Positions 7,401 to 15,630 of a DNA stretch of 23,321 nt are shown here, one piece after another. Positions within the stretch are counted from its first letter, which is position 1. Each line of letters opens with the position of its first letter. The DNA comes from JBCCFX01 sp039029515. Its GTDB lineage: Bacteria > Planctomycetota > Phycisphaerae > Phycisphaerales > SM1A02. The stretch covers positions 1 through 23,321 of the forward strand of contig JBCCFX010000040.1 in the NCBI GenBank assembly GCA_039029515.1. Reading direction: 5' to 3'. The notes beneath the pieces are model-generated. The model was given only the letters and a program-made list of their open reading frames with translations. It was not told the origin of the DNA and made no database searches. The translations under genes and the position numbers were made by a program.

Positions 7401-8370
7401 AGATCGCAATGGACATCTGCGTCGCTGCGATGACAAGCAATATTCCAATACCCCAACTGTGCGGCATGCGCAAATATCGTCTCGTCGCGACGCTCCACCA
7501 GACGATCTGAAACGGGAGCCATACGAATGGGATGATCATGAGCAATGCGGCGGGAATGGCGAGAAGATCATCGAGCGTCCCTCGGAGCCCCCACGACCAA
7601 CTTGCTGTCGTTATTGCTCCAGCGCCAAGACATACCACCAACCAGGCGCACGCGAAAACGATCGGATACATGGCGGCACGCGCGATATGAACGAATTTGA
7701 CCTTGGCCTCGCGACGCGAGACTGGCAGCACAGTGAACAATGCGGCAACGAAGATGGAAATCATCGCACCGTGCAATGCCAGCGCAACGATTGGGCGGAG
7801 TCGATCCGCATCCATGATGGAATCGCTTGGCGCATTCCAATTCGCAACCCAGCGCCAGCCTCGATACTTCGGATTGAATACACCATCCGTTCGCCATGGC
7901 ATGACGAGCGTTTCCTGCGCACACCGCAGTTCGACCCCAAGCCCTCGCCGCGGCGTCGCTTGATTCTGCTGATACCAACTTGGCACTGCAACAAGTCGAT
8001 GCGACACGTACGTCAAGACTGCGAAACTGAGGTACGTGAGTACGATGGCGAGCGCGCCATGAGTGACGAGTCTGGACGTCCGTGGCGTATGCTCAAGACG
8101 TAGCCGCTTCCAGAACGACCACGGCCAGCACATCAACACCAGCGTTCGAATCAGACGATGCCAGTAGTCGCGTTTTTTGCCGTATTCAATGCACCACTTC
8201 GGTGTGTGCAGTCGATTCGTCAGCAGATCGCCCCATGCGAATTCGAGACCGCATTCGGCACAGGTGCCATCCAGCGGGCATTGATCCGTCCACGCGGCAA
8301 TCTGGCCATTCAGGGCATAGCCGCAACGTGGGCAGGTGGCGTGCGATGTGTCTTCAGGCAAATTCGCCAC
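7372..8370 (-). CDS. Zinc-ribbon multi-TM membrane protein, copy A
   Basis: A 332-aa protein from the GTG start preferred here. The zinc ribbon uses C13/C16 (CPRCG) and C37/C40 (CAECG), with C31 between. It is followed by the shared linker and five hydrophobic helices, ending WWSVATRRYLRMPHSWGIGILLVI. The GTG at 8370 (MANLPEDTSHATCPRCG) has GGAG about 11 nt upstream; an in-frame TTG at 8442 would add 24 residues with no similarity to copy B. It is divergent from the secreted nuclease-like gene, with about 100 nt between starts. It is the first gene of the paralogue pair. The function is unknown: the ribbon suggests protein or nucleic-acid contact at the membrane (inference only). Confidence 0.8.
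   Translation of the reverse strand: MANLPEDTSHATCPRCGYALNGQIAAWTDQCPLDGTCAECGLEFAWGDLLTNRLHTPKWCIEYGKKRDYWHRLIRTLVLMCWPWSFWKRLRLEHTPRTSRLVTHGALAIVLTYLSFAVLTYVSHRLVAVPSWYQQNQATPRRGLGVELRCAQETLVMPWRTDGVFNPKYRGWRWVANWNAPSDSIMDADRLRPIVALALHGAMISIFVAALFTVLPVSRREAKVKFVHIARAAMYPIVFACAWLVVCLGAGAITTASWSWGLRGTLDDLLAIPAALLMIIPFVWLPFQIVWWSVATRRYLRMPHSWGIGILLVIAATQMSIAIYAYGTKQLV
8186..8337 (-). repeat. 152-bp near-identical block, copy A
   Basis: Partner of 7195-7346, with six mismatches over 152 positions. At least three of these mismatches are silent or conservative in the shared protein segment. Confidence 0.85.
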
Positions 8371-8475
8371 GTTCCCGCCGACTCCTGGAATTGGACCGAA
8401 CCGTCCGGCGTCTGATCGACGTACGATACGCGAACCGGGCAATTTCCAATGCCCGAATCGAAGGGAATCCCACGC

Positions 8476-9996
8476 ATGCTGCCGTTGCTTTCACTTGTCA
8501 CTGCTGTTCCGCTCGTCGCGACCCTGCCTGCCTCCGCCGACGGCCCCGCCGTGGTCATGGATGGCACGTTCGAAGACTGGACCGCGGACGCGGTTGTCCT
8601 GACCGACCCTGTCGACGCCCCGAACGGACCGGTCGACATTCAGGACATCTCGGTGCGCCATGACGCAGATCACGTCTACTTCCGCATCAACCTCACCCGC
8701 ACGGTCAATGTGCAAGGACTCGACGGTTGCCTGTCGATCATCCTCGACGCGGACGGCGATACGGAAACCGGTCGCGAAGCGTTCGGCGTTCCCGGCGCGG
8801 AGATCGCGATCCAGTTCACGCCGCCGCACAACAAACGCAACAACCGCGCCGGCCGTGGTGTTGGTGTGCAGGCCGCGGGATACGTGCCGCGCAACAACGA
8901 TGCGAATGCTCGACACCTGAGCGGCTATGACGTCGGACTCGTGTTTGCGCCAACGCATGCGACCAAGGAAGTCGAAATCCGCATCGAACGCGGTATCGAA
9001 CTCCCGCGCACCGCCCCGCTGTTCAAAGGTGATCACTTCATTGCCAAGCTGCACATGCAAGGTGCCGGCGGCGTCCTTGTCGACGAAACAGAGTCCTTCC
9101 GCGTCGACCTGACGCCGACATCGCCTATCGTGATCACGCAGGAACAGGATCCGCTGGCGACGACCGCAGATGCGCTTCGCGTGATCAGCTGGAACGGTGA
9201 ACGCGGTGCGCTGTTTTCTAAGTCCGAGATCTTCGCCCGCGTGTTCCGAGCGTTGCAGCCGGATGTCGTCCTGCTGCAGGAACTCACGGACAAGCATTCC
9301 GCTCGACAGGTCGCCGGCTTCTTCAACGGTCAGATCAAGCATCCGGATGGCAAGGAATGGCACGTGTCATTCGGTACGGCGGGCGGCAACCTGCGAACCG
9401 CGATCGTCAGCCGGTATCCGATCATCAAGGTGCCGGAACTGGATCAGGTGCGGTATCCGAGTGCACCTGAGCGGACGGTTCGCGTTGTTGGTGCGATCGT
9501 CGAAACCGGTCGCGGCGATGTGCTCGTGGCTTCCACGCACCTCAAATGCTGTGGACGCATCAACAGTCGCGAAGATGACAAGCGACTCGTCGAGGCGTCA
9601 CTCGTTAATGAGGTCATTCAGGAAGTCTCTCGGCGATACGGCGCGAACAACATCGTGATCGGCGGCGACCTGAACCTCGTGGGCAGTAAGACGCCACTGA
9701 CACGAATGATCGATAGTCTTGACGCAGACGGCTCAGCGCTTGGCGTGTCGAACCCGATGCATCTGGATGGCGCGGCGAACACCACATGGGCCGATCGCGG
9801 CACACCGTTCGCGCCGGGGCGACTGGATTACATCGTGTACTCCGATGCAACGATGCAATCGGTGAACGGCTTCGTCCTCGACACGCAGGATCTCGCGGAG
9901 CACTGGCGAGAGGAATATCGATTGCAACTGCTGGACACGGAACGCGCTTCGGACCACCTGCCGGTCGTGGTTGACCTGGCAATAACCAGGCGATGA
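8476..9996 (+). CDS. Secreted endonuclease/exonuclease/phosphatase-family protein
   Basis: A 506-aa exported protein. Residues 1-22 form a signal peptide ending PASA-DG. Residues of about 25-200 form a beta-rich domain (MDGTFEDWTADAVVL, HDADHVYFRINL) resembling CBM9/DOMON-type modules. Residues of about 235-506 are an EEP fold: VISWNGE, VVLLQELTD (metal Glu), STHLKCCG, GGDLNLVGS, RLDYIVYSD and the terminal SDHLPVVVDL (catalytic Asp/His). The substrate could be nucleic acid, a phospholipid or another phosphodiester. The start at 8476 was chosen because the signal peptide begins there; an in-frame ATG at 8449 adds nine polar residues. It is divergent from the zinc-ribbon gene, and ogt follows after 28 nt. 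Confidence 0.87.
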   Translation: MLPLLSLVTAVPLVATLPASADGPAVVMDGTFEDWTADAVVLTDPVDAPNGPVDIQDISVRHDADHVYFRINLTRTVNVQGLDGCLSIILDADGDTETGREAFGVPGAEIAIQFTPPHNKRNNRAGRGVGVQAAGYVPRNNDANARHLSGYDVGLVFAPTHATKEVEIRIERGIELPRTAPLFKGDHFIAKLHMQGAGGVLVDETESFRVDLTPTSPIVITQEQDPLATTADALRVISWNGERGALFSKSEIFARVFRALQPDVVLLQELTDKHSARQVAGFFNGQIKHPDGKEWHVSFGTAGGNLRTAIVSRYPIIKVPELDQVRYPSAPERTVRVVGAIVETGRGDVLVASTHLKCCGRINSREDDKRLVEASLVNEVIQEVSRRYGANNIVIGGDLNLVGSKTPLTRMIDSLDADGSALGVSNPMHLDGAANTTWADRGTPFAPGRLDYIVYSDATMQSVNGFVLDTQDLAEHWREEYRLQLLDTERASDHLPVVVDLAITRR

Positions 9997-10024
9997 TCGA
10001 ACGCTGACGCGGGAGCTTTGCGGG

Positions 10025-10531
10025 ATGGAACGACGGTACCGACATCTCGATACACCGACCGGACCGATGGCGCTCATCCGGGAGCCATCCGGCGATATCG
10101 GTCTGGAATGGCTCGATGAGCCAGGGACGGTCATCGATGGCCGCGAGGATCCGGATCTGGAGCCGACGATCATCGATGCGTTGACGCGGTACTTTGCCGG
10201 CGAGCCGGTCGATTTCTCGTTCGTGCCGACGCCGGCCGGTCCGCCGTTCTATCGGTCGTGCTGGACCGCGCTGCGGGACGTCCCCGCGGGCGAGACGGTG
10301 AGTTACGCGGAACTGGCGGTTCGAGCGGGGTCGCCGAAGGCGATTCGAGCGGCAGGTCAGGCGATGCGAAAGAACCCGCTCCCGGTCATTGTCCCCTGCC
10401 ACCGAGTGATCGCGTCGGATGGTACACTCCACGGTTTCGGGGGTTGGAGGGATCCTGACTCGGCGGCGCTGGGGCGAAAAGCCCGATTGCGGGCGCTGGA
10501 AGGCCGGGTCGAGCTCTCATCAATTGGTTGA
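10025..10531 (+). CDS. ogt: Methylated-DNA--[protein]-cysteine S-methyltransferase
   Basis: A suicide DNA-repair enzyme that transfers alkyl groups from O6-alkylguanine or O4-alkylthymine to its own cysteine. The 168-aa protein has a divergent N-terminal domain and the catalytic C-terminal winged-helix domain. FYRSCWTALRDVPAGETVSYAELA precedes the RAAGQAMRKNP helix (recognition helix with Arg finger), and the active site is PCHRV (C125). The C-terminal segment GFGGWRDPDSAALGRKARLRALEG is slightly longer than the usual GGLxxKxxLLxxE. The ATG at 10025 has GGGAG 9 nt upstream. No Ada-type Zn domain is present, so it is the stand-alone Ogt form. It probably shares a transcript with the preceding gene. 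Confidence 0.93.
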   Translation: MERRYRHLDTPTGPMALIREPSGDIGLEWLDEPGTVIDGREDPDLEPTIIDALTRYFAGEPVDFSFVPTPAGPPFYRSCWTALRDVPAGETVSYAELAVRAGSPKAIRAAGQAMRKNPLPVIVPCHRVIASDGTLHGFGGWRDPDSAALGRKARLRALEGRVELSSIG

Positions 10532-10608
10532 TCCGATGACAGAAGGTGCCGATAGAACTCGGCTTCGGACATTGTGCCCGATGCGGCATTAGCAAAGGAA
10601 TCTCGCAG

Positions 10609-11961
10609 ATGAAGCTCACGATGGTCGGCACGGGATACGTCGGACTGGTCACCGGCGCGTGTTTCGCGAACAGCGGTAACGATGTCATCTGCCTGGATGT
10701 TGACCAGGCCAAGATCGACATGCTGAACAACGGTCAGTCACCCATTCACGAGCCGGGCCTGACAGACATGATCACGCGGAACGCGAAAGCGGGTCGCCTG
10801 ACGTTCACCACGAACGCGAAGGACGCGTACGAAGACGCGCAGGTCATCTTCATCTGTGTCGGCACGCCGTCCGACGAGGACGGTTCGGCGGACCTGAACT
10901 ACGTGCTCGCAGCAGCGGATGTGATTGCAGATTGCATCGATGCGCTGGGACCGAATCAGAAGCCGAAGCTCGTGGTCGTCAAGTCGACGGTCCCCGTTGG
11001 AACCACGCACGCGGTTCGCGATCGCATTCGGTCGCGTACCAAATGCCCGTTCATGATTGCGAACAATCCGGAGTTCCTGAAGGAAGGCGACGCGATCAAT
11101 GACTTCCGCAAGCCCGATCGCGTCGTGTGCGGCGTCGATGAGGAAGATGCGGGCGAGTTGCTTCGCGATCTGTATACACCGTTCGTGATGCAGGGCAATC
11201 CGATCATGGTGTTCGACGTACGCTCATCGGAGATGGTGAAGTACGCATCGAACGCAATGCTCGCGGCGAAAATCAGCTTCATCAATGAAATCGCATCGCT
11301 CTGCGAACACTATGGCGCCGATGTCAAGTTTGTTCGCGAAGGCATGACCGCTGACCACCGCATCGGGAATCAATTCCTGTATCCGGGACTTGGATATGGC
11401 GGTTCGTGCTTCCCGAAGGATACGCTTGCAGTTGTCGGCATGGGCAAGTCCGTGGGTTTTGAATGCAAGCTCAACGACATGGTTCACGTCGTCAATCAGG
11501 AGCAGCGCCAGCGATTCTGGAAGAAGATCGCCGCGTACTACGAAGGTGACTCGCTCGCGGGCAAGACGCTGGCGTTCTGGGGTATCGCGTTCAAGCCGGG
11601 CACGGATGACATTCGTGAAGCACCATCCATCACGCTGATGCAGCACGCGCTCAAGGCTGGCGCATCAGTTCGGGCGTTTGATCCGGTGGCGGCTGAGAAT
11701 CTCAACGCGGTCATGCCTGACGTGGAGACCGTTGACGATATGTACGACGTGCTCGACAACGCTGATGCGTTGATCGTGTGCACGGAGTGGAGCGAGTTCC
11801 GTCACCCGGACTTCGAGGAGATCGGACGTCGCCTGCGCGAGAAGGTGATCTTCGACGGCCGAAATATTTATCGGCGACGACCATTCCAGGAAACCGGATT
11901 CACGTATTTCGCGGTCGGACGCCCGCCGGTCCGCCAGGGCGAGCCGGTTTCGAGCCGATAG
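10609..11961 (+). CDS. ugd: UDP-glucose 6-dehydrogenase
   Basis: Oxidises UDP-glucose to UDP-glucuronate with 2 NAD+, giving a precursor for exopolysaccharides and modified sugars. It is 450 aa with all three domains: Rossmann motif MKLTMVGTGYVGLVTG (GxGxxG at 7-12), VKSTVPVGTT, NPEFLKEGDAI, the catalytic cysteine C267 in GLGYGGSCFPKDT, and the C-terminal UDP-binding WGIAFKPGTDDIREAPS. The ATG at 10609 was chosen because it gives the canonical N-terminus and has AAAGGA upstream; the longer frame is not conserved. The neighbouring ebo cluster starts 98 nt downstream on the same strand. A shared role in making a sugar-containing metabolite is possible but unproven. Confidence 0.95.
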   Translation: MKLTMVGTGYVGLVTGACFANSGNDVICLDVDQAKIDMLNNGQSPIHEPGLTDMITRNAKAGRLTFTTNAKDAYEDAQVIFICVGTPSDEDGSADLNYVLAAADVIADCIDALGPNQKPKLVVVKSTVPVGTTHAVRDRIRSRTKCPFMIANNPEFLKEGDAINDFRKPDRVVCGVDEEDAGELLRDLYTPFVMQGNPIMVFDVRSSEMVKYASNAMLAAKISFINEIASLCEHYGADVKFVREGMTADHRIGNQFLYPGLGYGGSCFPKDTLAVVGMGKSVGFECKLNDMVHVVNQEQRQRFWKKIAAYYEGDSLAGKTLAFWGIAFKPGTDDIREAPSITLMQHALKAGASVRAFDPVAAENLNAVMPDVETVDDMYDVLDNADALIVCTEWSEFRHPDFEEIGRRLREKVIFDGRNIYRRRPFQETGFTYFAVGRPPVRQGEPVSSR

Positions 11962-12059
11962 CCATCGATTCATCGCCAATTTGCCGTCTTGACGCAGCCC
12001 GCGTGGACATTCGGGCGAACAATACCACTGCCGGAAGCCGGAGGTATGAGGAGGTGGCG

Positions 12060-13274
12060 GTGCATCACGGCGATTCAACCGAACCGGTGCGATCCAAATT
12101 CGCACCTGGCGAGTATGCGGCCCGCGTCGACGTCGACGTGCCGCATCGACTCATCACCACCCAAGATGCGCTCGACCCGACCAATCCTGTGCTGCGACAG
12201 GTGATCGACGACGCTGGTCGAGACGATCCGGCCCGCTGCCTGATCTGCATCGATTCGGGCCTGCTCGATGCCCAGCCGGACCTTCCAGACCGCATCGCAG
12301 CGTACGCCAACCACCACGCGGACGTCATGCTCCCCGTCGGAAGCACGATGGTTGTTCCCGGCGGCGAAACCTGCAAACAGGATCCGGATGCGTACCAGCG
12401 CATCGTGCGTGCTATTCATGATCACGCGATCTGTCGACACTCATTCGTCATTGTGCTTGGCGGCGGCGCGGTCCTCGATGCCGTTGGCTTCGCTGCGGCC
12501 ATCAGTCATCGCGGCGTGCGCCTCGTGCGCTTCCCCACCACGACACTCGCTCAGGATGACTCCGGCGTCGGCGTGAAGAACGGCATCAATGCGTTTGGCA
12601 AGAAGAACTTCATCGGATCGTTCACCGTCCCGTGGGCGGTCATCAACGACTCATCGTTCCTTGGAACGCTAGACGATCGCGACTGGCGTGCGGGCTTCAG
12701 CGAAGCGGTCAAAGTGGCGCTCCTGAAGGATGCTGAGCTCTTTGAGGCCATCGAAGGTAGCGCGACGCGCATTCGCCGTCGAGATGTCATGACCGCGTCG
12801 GCGATCATCGCGGCGTCAGCAGAACTGCATCTCGAACACATCGTGACATTCGGTGATCCATTCGAGCTGACCGAAGCGCGTCCTCTGGACTTTGGTCACT
12901 GGGCCGCGCACAAGCTGGAACAGATGACCGACTTCACGTTGCGACACGGCGAAGCAGTCTCGATCGGCCTTGCGATCGATGTCACGTATGCGGCGCTGCT
13001 GGACATGTTGCCGTGGACGGACCGCGATCGCATCGTCACCACGCTCGAGAACCTCGGGCTCCCGATCCGTCATCACGCGATGCACGATCAGCAAACACTC
13101 TTCGAAGGCCTGAAGGAATTCCGCGAACACCTTGGTGGCCAACTCACGATTCCGTTGCTGACCGGCATCGGAAAGCCGATCGATGTGCACTCGATCGATC
13201 TGCACGTCATGCAGCGTGCCATCGATATGCTGGCGGATGGCGAATCGCGTGTCCCGTCGACGACGGTCGAGTGA
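12060..13274 (+). CDS. eboD: EboD-type 3-dehydroquinate synthase-like protein
   Basis: A 404-aa member of the dehydroquinate synthase/sugar-phosphate cyclase fold, assigned to EboD by context and similarity. The NAD-binding motif is VIVLGGGAVLDAVGFAAA (GGG 134-136). The three metal ligands align as E215 (GFSEAVKVALL), H280 (DFGHWAAHKLE) and H296 (TLRHGEAVSIG), so it appears catalytically competent. The substrate of EboD is not established; it is not the primary shikimate-pathway AroB by context. The start is a GTG at 12060 with GAGGAGG 5 nt upstream (12048-12054). The open frame running back into ugd is rejected. It opens an operon-like run of ebo genes. TTGACG at about 11987 is a candidate -35, but no convincing -10 is at proper spacing. 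Confidence 0.88.
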   Translation: MHHGDSTEPVRSKFAPGEYAARVDVDVPHRLITTQDALDPTNPVLRQVIDDAGRDDPARCLICIDSGLLDAQPDLPDRIAAYANHHADVMLPVGSTMVVPGGETCKQDPDAYQRIVRAIHDHAICRHSFVIVLGGGAVLDAVGFAAAISHRGVRLVRFPTTTLAQDDSGVGVKNGINAFGKKNFIGSFTVPWAVINDSSFLGTLDDRDWRAGFSEAVKVALLKDAELFEAIEGSATRIRRRDVMTASAIIAASAELHLEHIVTFGDPFELTEARPLDFGHWAAHKLEQMTDFTLRHGEAVSIGLAIDVTYAALLDMLPWTDRDRIVTTLENLGLPIRHHAMHDQQTLFEGLKEFREHLGGQLTIPLLTGIGKPIDVHSIDLHVMQRAIDMLADGESRVPSTTVE

Positions 13275-13335
13275 GTGCGGAATCCGCACGGCGTCGCAGG
13301 GAGCGTGTATCCTTGCGGGTCGGAGAACGGGACGC

Positions 13336-13656
13336 ATGACCAAGCCAGATTCAGACTGCCTGCTCGAACGATCCACGGCGATCGGCATGTACTTCATGGA
13401 ACATCGGGCGAAGCTGCTCGATATCGCAGCGTTTCTTGATCGACTCGATCGCACCCGCGATGACCTCGACGGCTATACCGACTTCCGCATGGCGGCTTTC
13501 GAACAGGCGTTGCGTGTATTGTCTGACGGCGAACCGGAGCGTGCACGTCGCGTTCTCGAAGTCTTCAGCGATCATTCGACAGAACCGATCGATTCCGCCG
13601 CGGGCCTGAAAGGCGCGCATGGCGCGAACCCGCCGGGTGGAGCAACCGGCGCATGA
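13336..13656 (+). CDS. Small helical protein in the EboA position
   Basis: A 106-aa protein, largely alpha-helical: STAIGMYFMEHRAKLLDIAA, FLDRLDRTRDDLDGYTDF, ALRVLSDGEPERARRVLEVF. It has a Gly/Ala-rich tail. GGAG lies upstream of ATG 13336, and the stop overlaps the eboB start as ATGA, so it belongs to the cluster. In cyanobacterial ebo clusters this place is taken by EboA, a protein about twice as long; I see no clear similarity and do not call it EboA. It may be a lineage-specific partner of EboB or EboE. Confidence 0.7.
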   Translation: MTKPDSDCLLERSTAIGMYFMEHRAKLLDIAAFLDRLDRTRDDLDGYTDFRMAAFEQALRVLSDGEPERARRVLEVFSDHSTEPIDSAAGLKGAHGANPPGGATGA

Positions 13657-14459
13657 GATACATCGATCCGCACATTCACATGGTGTCGCGCACGACAGAC
13701 GACTACGAACGCATGGCGCTCGCAGGCTGCGTGGCGATCACCGAGCCGGCGTTCTGGGCAGGATTTGACCGCAGCTCTGCGGCGGGGTTTCACGATTACT
13801 TCAGTCATCTGACGTCGACGGAGCCCGCGCGCGCTGCGCAATACGGCATTCAGCATTTCTGCTGGATCTGCATCAATCCGAAGGAAGCGGAAGATGTCGG
13901 CTTCGCTCGCGAAGTCCTGCAGCTCATCCCGGAGTTCCTCGCGAAACCCACGGTGCTCGGCGTCGGCGAGATCGGCCTGAACAAGAACAGCAAGAACGAA
14001 CTGAAGATCCTCGAAGAGCATCTGGCAATCGCGGCAGCACACAATCAACTCGTCCTTGTGCATACGCCGCACCTCGAGGACAAACTCAAAGGAACGCGAT
14101 TGATCATTGATGCGGTGCGCAACCAGCCGGGCATTGATCCGAGCCGCGTACTGATCGACCACGTGGAAGAACACACGGTTGGTCTTGTCCTGGAGCATGG
14201 CTTCTGGGCCGGCATGACGTTGTATCCGGAAACAAAGTGCACACCGCAGCGAGCTGCAGACATCATCGAGATGTACGGCAGCGAACGGCTATGGATCAAC
14301 TCTGCCGGCGACTGGGGTGCGAGCGATCCGCTCGCCGTTCCGAAGGCACAACAGGAAATGAAGCGTCGCGGTCATGCGCTTGAGACAATTGACCGCATCA
14401 GCTTCGGGAATCCGAAGCAGTTTCTCAGTCAGAGTCCGAACTTCTCGATCGATGCGTGA
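13653..14459 (+). CDS. eboB: EboB-type TatD-family metal-dependent hydrolase
   Basis: A 268-aa TIM-barrel hydrolase of the TatD superfamily. The ligands are visible in order: H7/H9 in DPHIHM, Glu in GVGEIGLNKN, His in VLVHTPH, His in LIDHVEEHT, and Asp in SAGDWGASDPLAVPKA. This set matches the TatD two-metal site with ebo-specific wording (RTTDDYERMALAGCVAITEPAFWAGFDRSS). Its natural substrate is unknown; TatD-like activity on DNA is not implied. The ATG at 13653 overlaps the upstream stop by 4 nt, and its own stop overlaps eboE by 8 nt. The tight packing supports one operon. Confidence 0.88.
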   Translation: MRYIDPHIHMVSRTTDDYERMALAGCVAITEPAFWAGFDRSSAAGFHDYFSHLTSTEPARAAQYGIQHFCWICINPKEAEDVGFAREVLQLIPEFLAKPTVLGVGEIGLNKNSKNELKILEEHLAIAAAHNQLVLVHTPHLEDKLKGTRLIIDAVRNQPGIDPSRVLIDHVEEHTVGLVLEHGFWAGMTLYPETKCTPQRAADIIEMYGSERLWINSAGDWGASDPLAVPKAQQEMKRRGHALETIDRISFGNPKQFLSQSPNFSIDA

Positions 14460-15630
14460 TGTCCTCGGCCCTGAAACGTGGCTTGGATACTGCACCAACG
14501 TGCACGCAGGTGCGTCGTGGGCAGACACCAAAGCAAACCTCGAGACGCACGCCCTTGCGGTGAAGCGTATCGTGTCGCCTGATGAACCCATGGGCATCGG
14601 CCTGTGGCTTTCATCGGACGCGGCCATGGAGATCGCGGGCGGCGGACCGAATGTAGGACACAGTGAAGCGCACGCTGGCGAAGTTGCATTGCGCGACTGG
14701 CTCGATCAACGCGGCCTGGTCGCGTTCACGATGAACGGATTTCCCTACAGCGATTTCCACGCCGATCGCGTCAAGCACGATGTGTACCGACCGACATGGG
14801 CAGACATCACGCGCGCTCAATACACGGGCTGTCTTGGCAGCATCGTTTCGGCCCAGACGCATGAGGGTTCATACGGTTCAATCTCAACCCTGCCGATCGG
14901 TTGGCCGAGTGATCTTGATGATGACGCCATGCAACGTGCCAGCATGTATCTTGCCGCGATCGTCCGAGGCATGGTCGGATTGGAAGAAGTATTGGGCAGG
15001 CAGGTCATGATTCTGCTTGAACCTGAACCGGGTTGCATGCTGAGCACGAGCGACGATGTCGTCCGATTCTTCAGCGAGCATCTTGCCGTGATCCCCGACG
15101 ATATCCGCCGGCGCTACCTCGGCGTCTGTCACGACGTCTGTCATGCCGCCGTCATGGGCGAAGATCAGCGCGATGTGCTGCAGAAGTACGCTGATGCCGG
15201 CATCACCGTCGGCAAGATTCAGATCTCTTCCGCGTTGACCGCACACGTTGATTCGACTGACGCGCGAGCAGGCTTGCGCGCGTTCGCGGAAAATCGATAC
15301 CTGCACCAGACACGCATCACGAGTACCGAAGGCACAGCGTTCTTCGATGATCTCCCCGATGCGATCGACGCCGGCCCAGACGGCGATTGGCGCATTCACT
15401 TCCACGTGCCGATTCACATGGCCAACTGCGGACAGTACGGCACCACACAACAGGCGGTTCTGGATGTCCTCGATTGCCTGCCGGACTTCCCTGCCATCAA
15501 GCACTTCGAGGTTGAAACGTATGCGTGGCCGGTCCTGCCCGCTGCGCATCAGCCAACGACACTTGCCGAAGGCATCGCCGCAGAAATGCGATGGCTGATT
15601 GATCGAGCCGATGAACGAGGCTTGCGATGA
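14452..15630 (+). CDS. eboE: EboE-type metabolite traffic protein (sugar isomerase-like TIM barrel)
   Basis: A 392-aa protein of the EboE family, related in fold to xylose isomerase/AP endonuclease IV barrels. Characteristic stretches are LGYCTNVHAGASW at the N-terminus, TMNGFPYSDFH, LLEPEPGCM (E190/E192), GVCHDVCHAAV (H227, D228, H231), KIQISSAL and IHFHVPIHM. These supply a plausible metal site. The family is named for its role in the ebo cluster, and its enzymology is not established. The ATG at 14452 starts inside the end of eboB (8-nt overlap), and the stop overlaps eboC as ATGA. The frame upstream to 14374 lies in eboB and is rejected. Confidence 0.88.
   Translation: MRDVLGPETWLGYCTNVHAGASWADTKANLETHALAVKRIVSPDEPMGIGLWLSSDAAMEIAGGGPNVGHSEAHAGEVALRDWLDQRGLVAFTMNGFPYSDFHADRVKHDVYRPTWADITRAQYTGCLGSIVSAQTHEGSYGSISTLPIGWPSDLDDDAMQRASMYLAAIVRGMVGLEEVLGRQVMILLEPEPGCMLSTSDDVVRFFSEHLAVIPDDIRRRYLGVCHDVCHAAVMGEDQRDVLQKYADAGITVGKIQISSALTAHVDSTDARAGLRAFAENRYLHQTRITSTEGTAFFDDLPDAIDAGPDGDWRIHFHVPIHMANCGQYGTTQQAVLDVLDCLPDFPAIKHFEVETYAWPVLPAAHQPTTLAEGIAAEMRWLIDRADERGLR

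Noticed and set aside
8491..9363. Minus-strand open frame of 290 codons
   Set aside because: Shadow of the secreted EEP-family gene, whose plus frame has a signal peptide and catalytic motifs.
14884..15549. Minus-strand open frame of 221 codons
   Set aside because: Shadow of eboE; no motif and no ribosome site.
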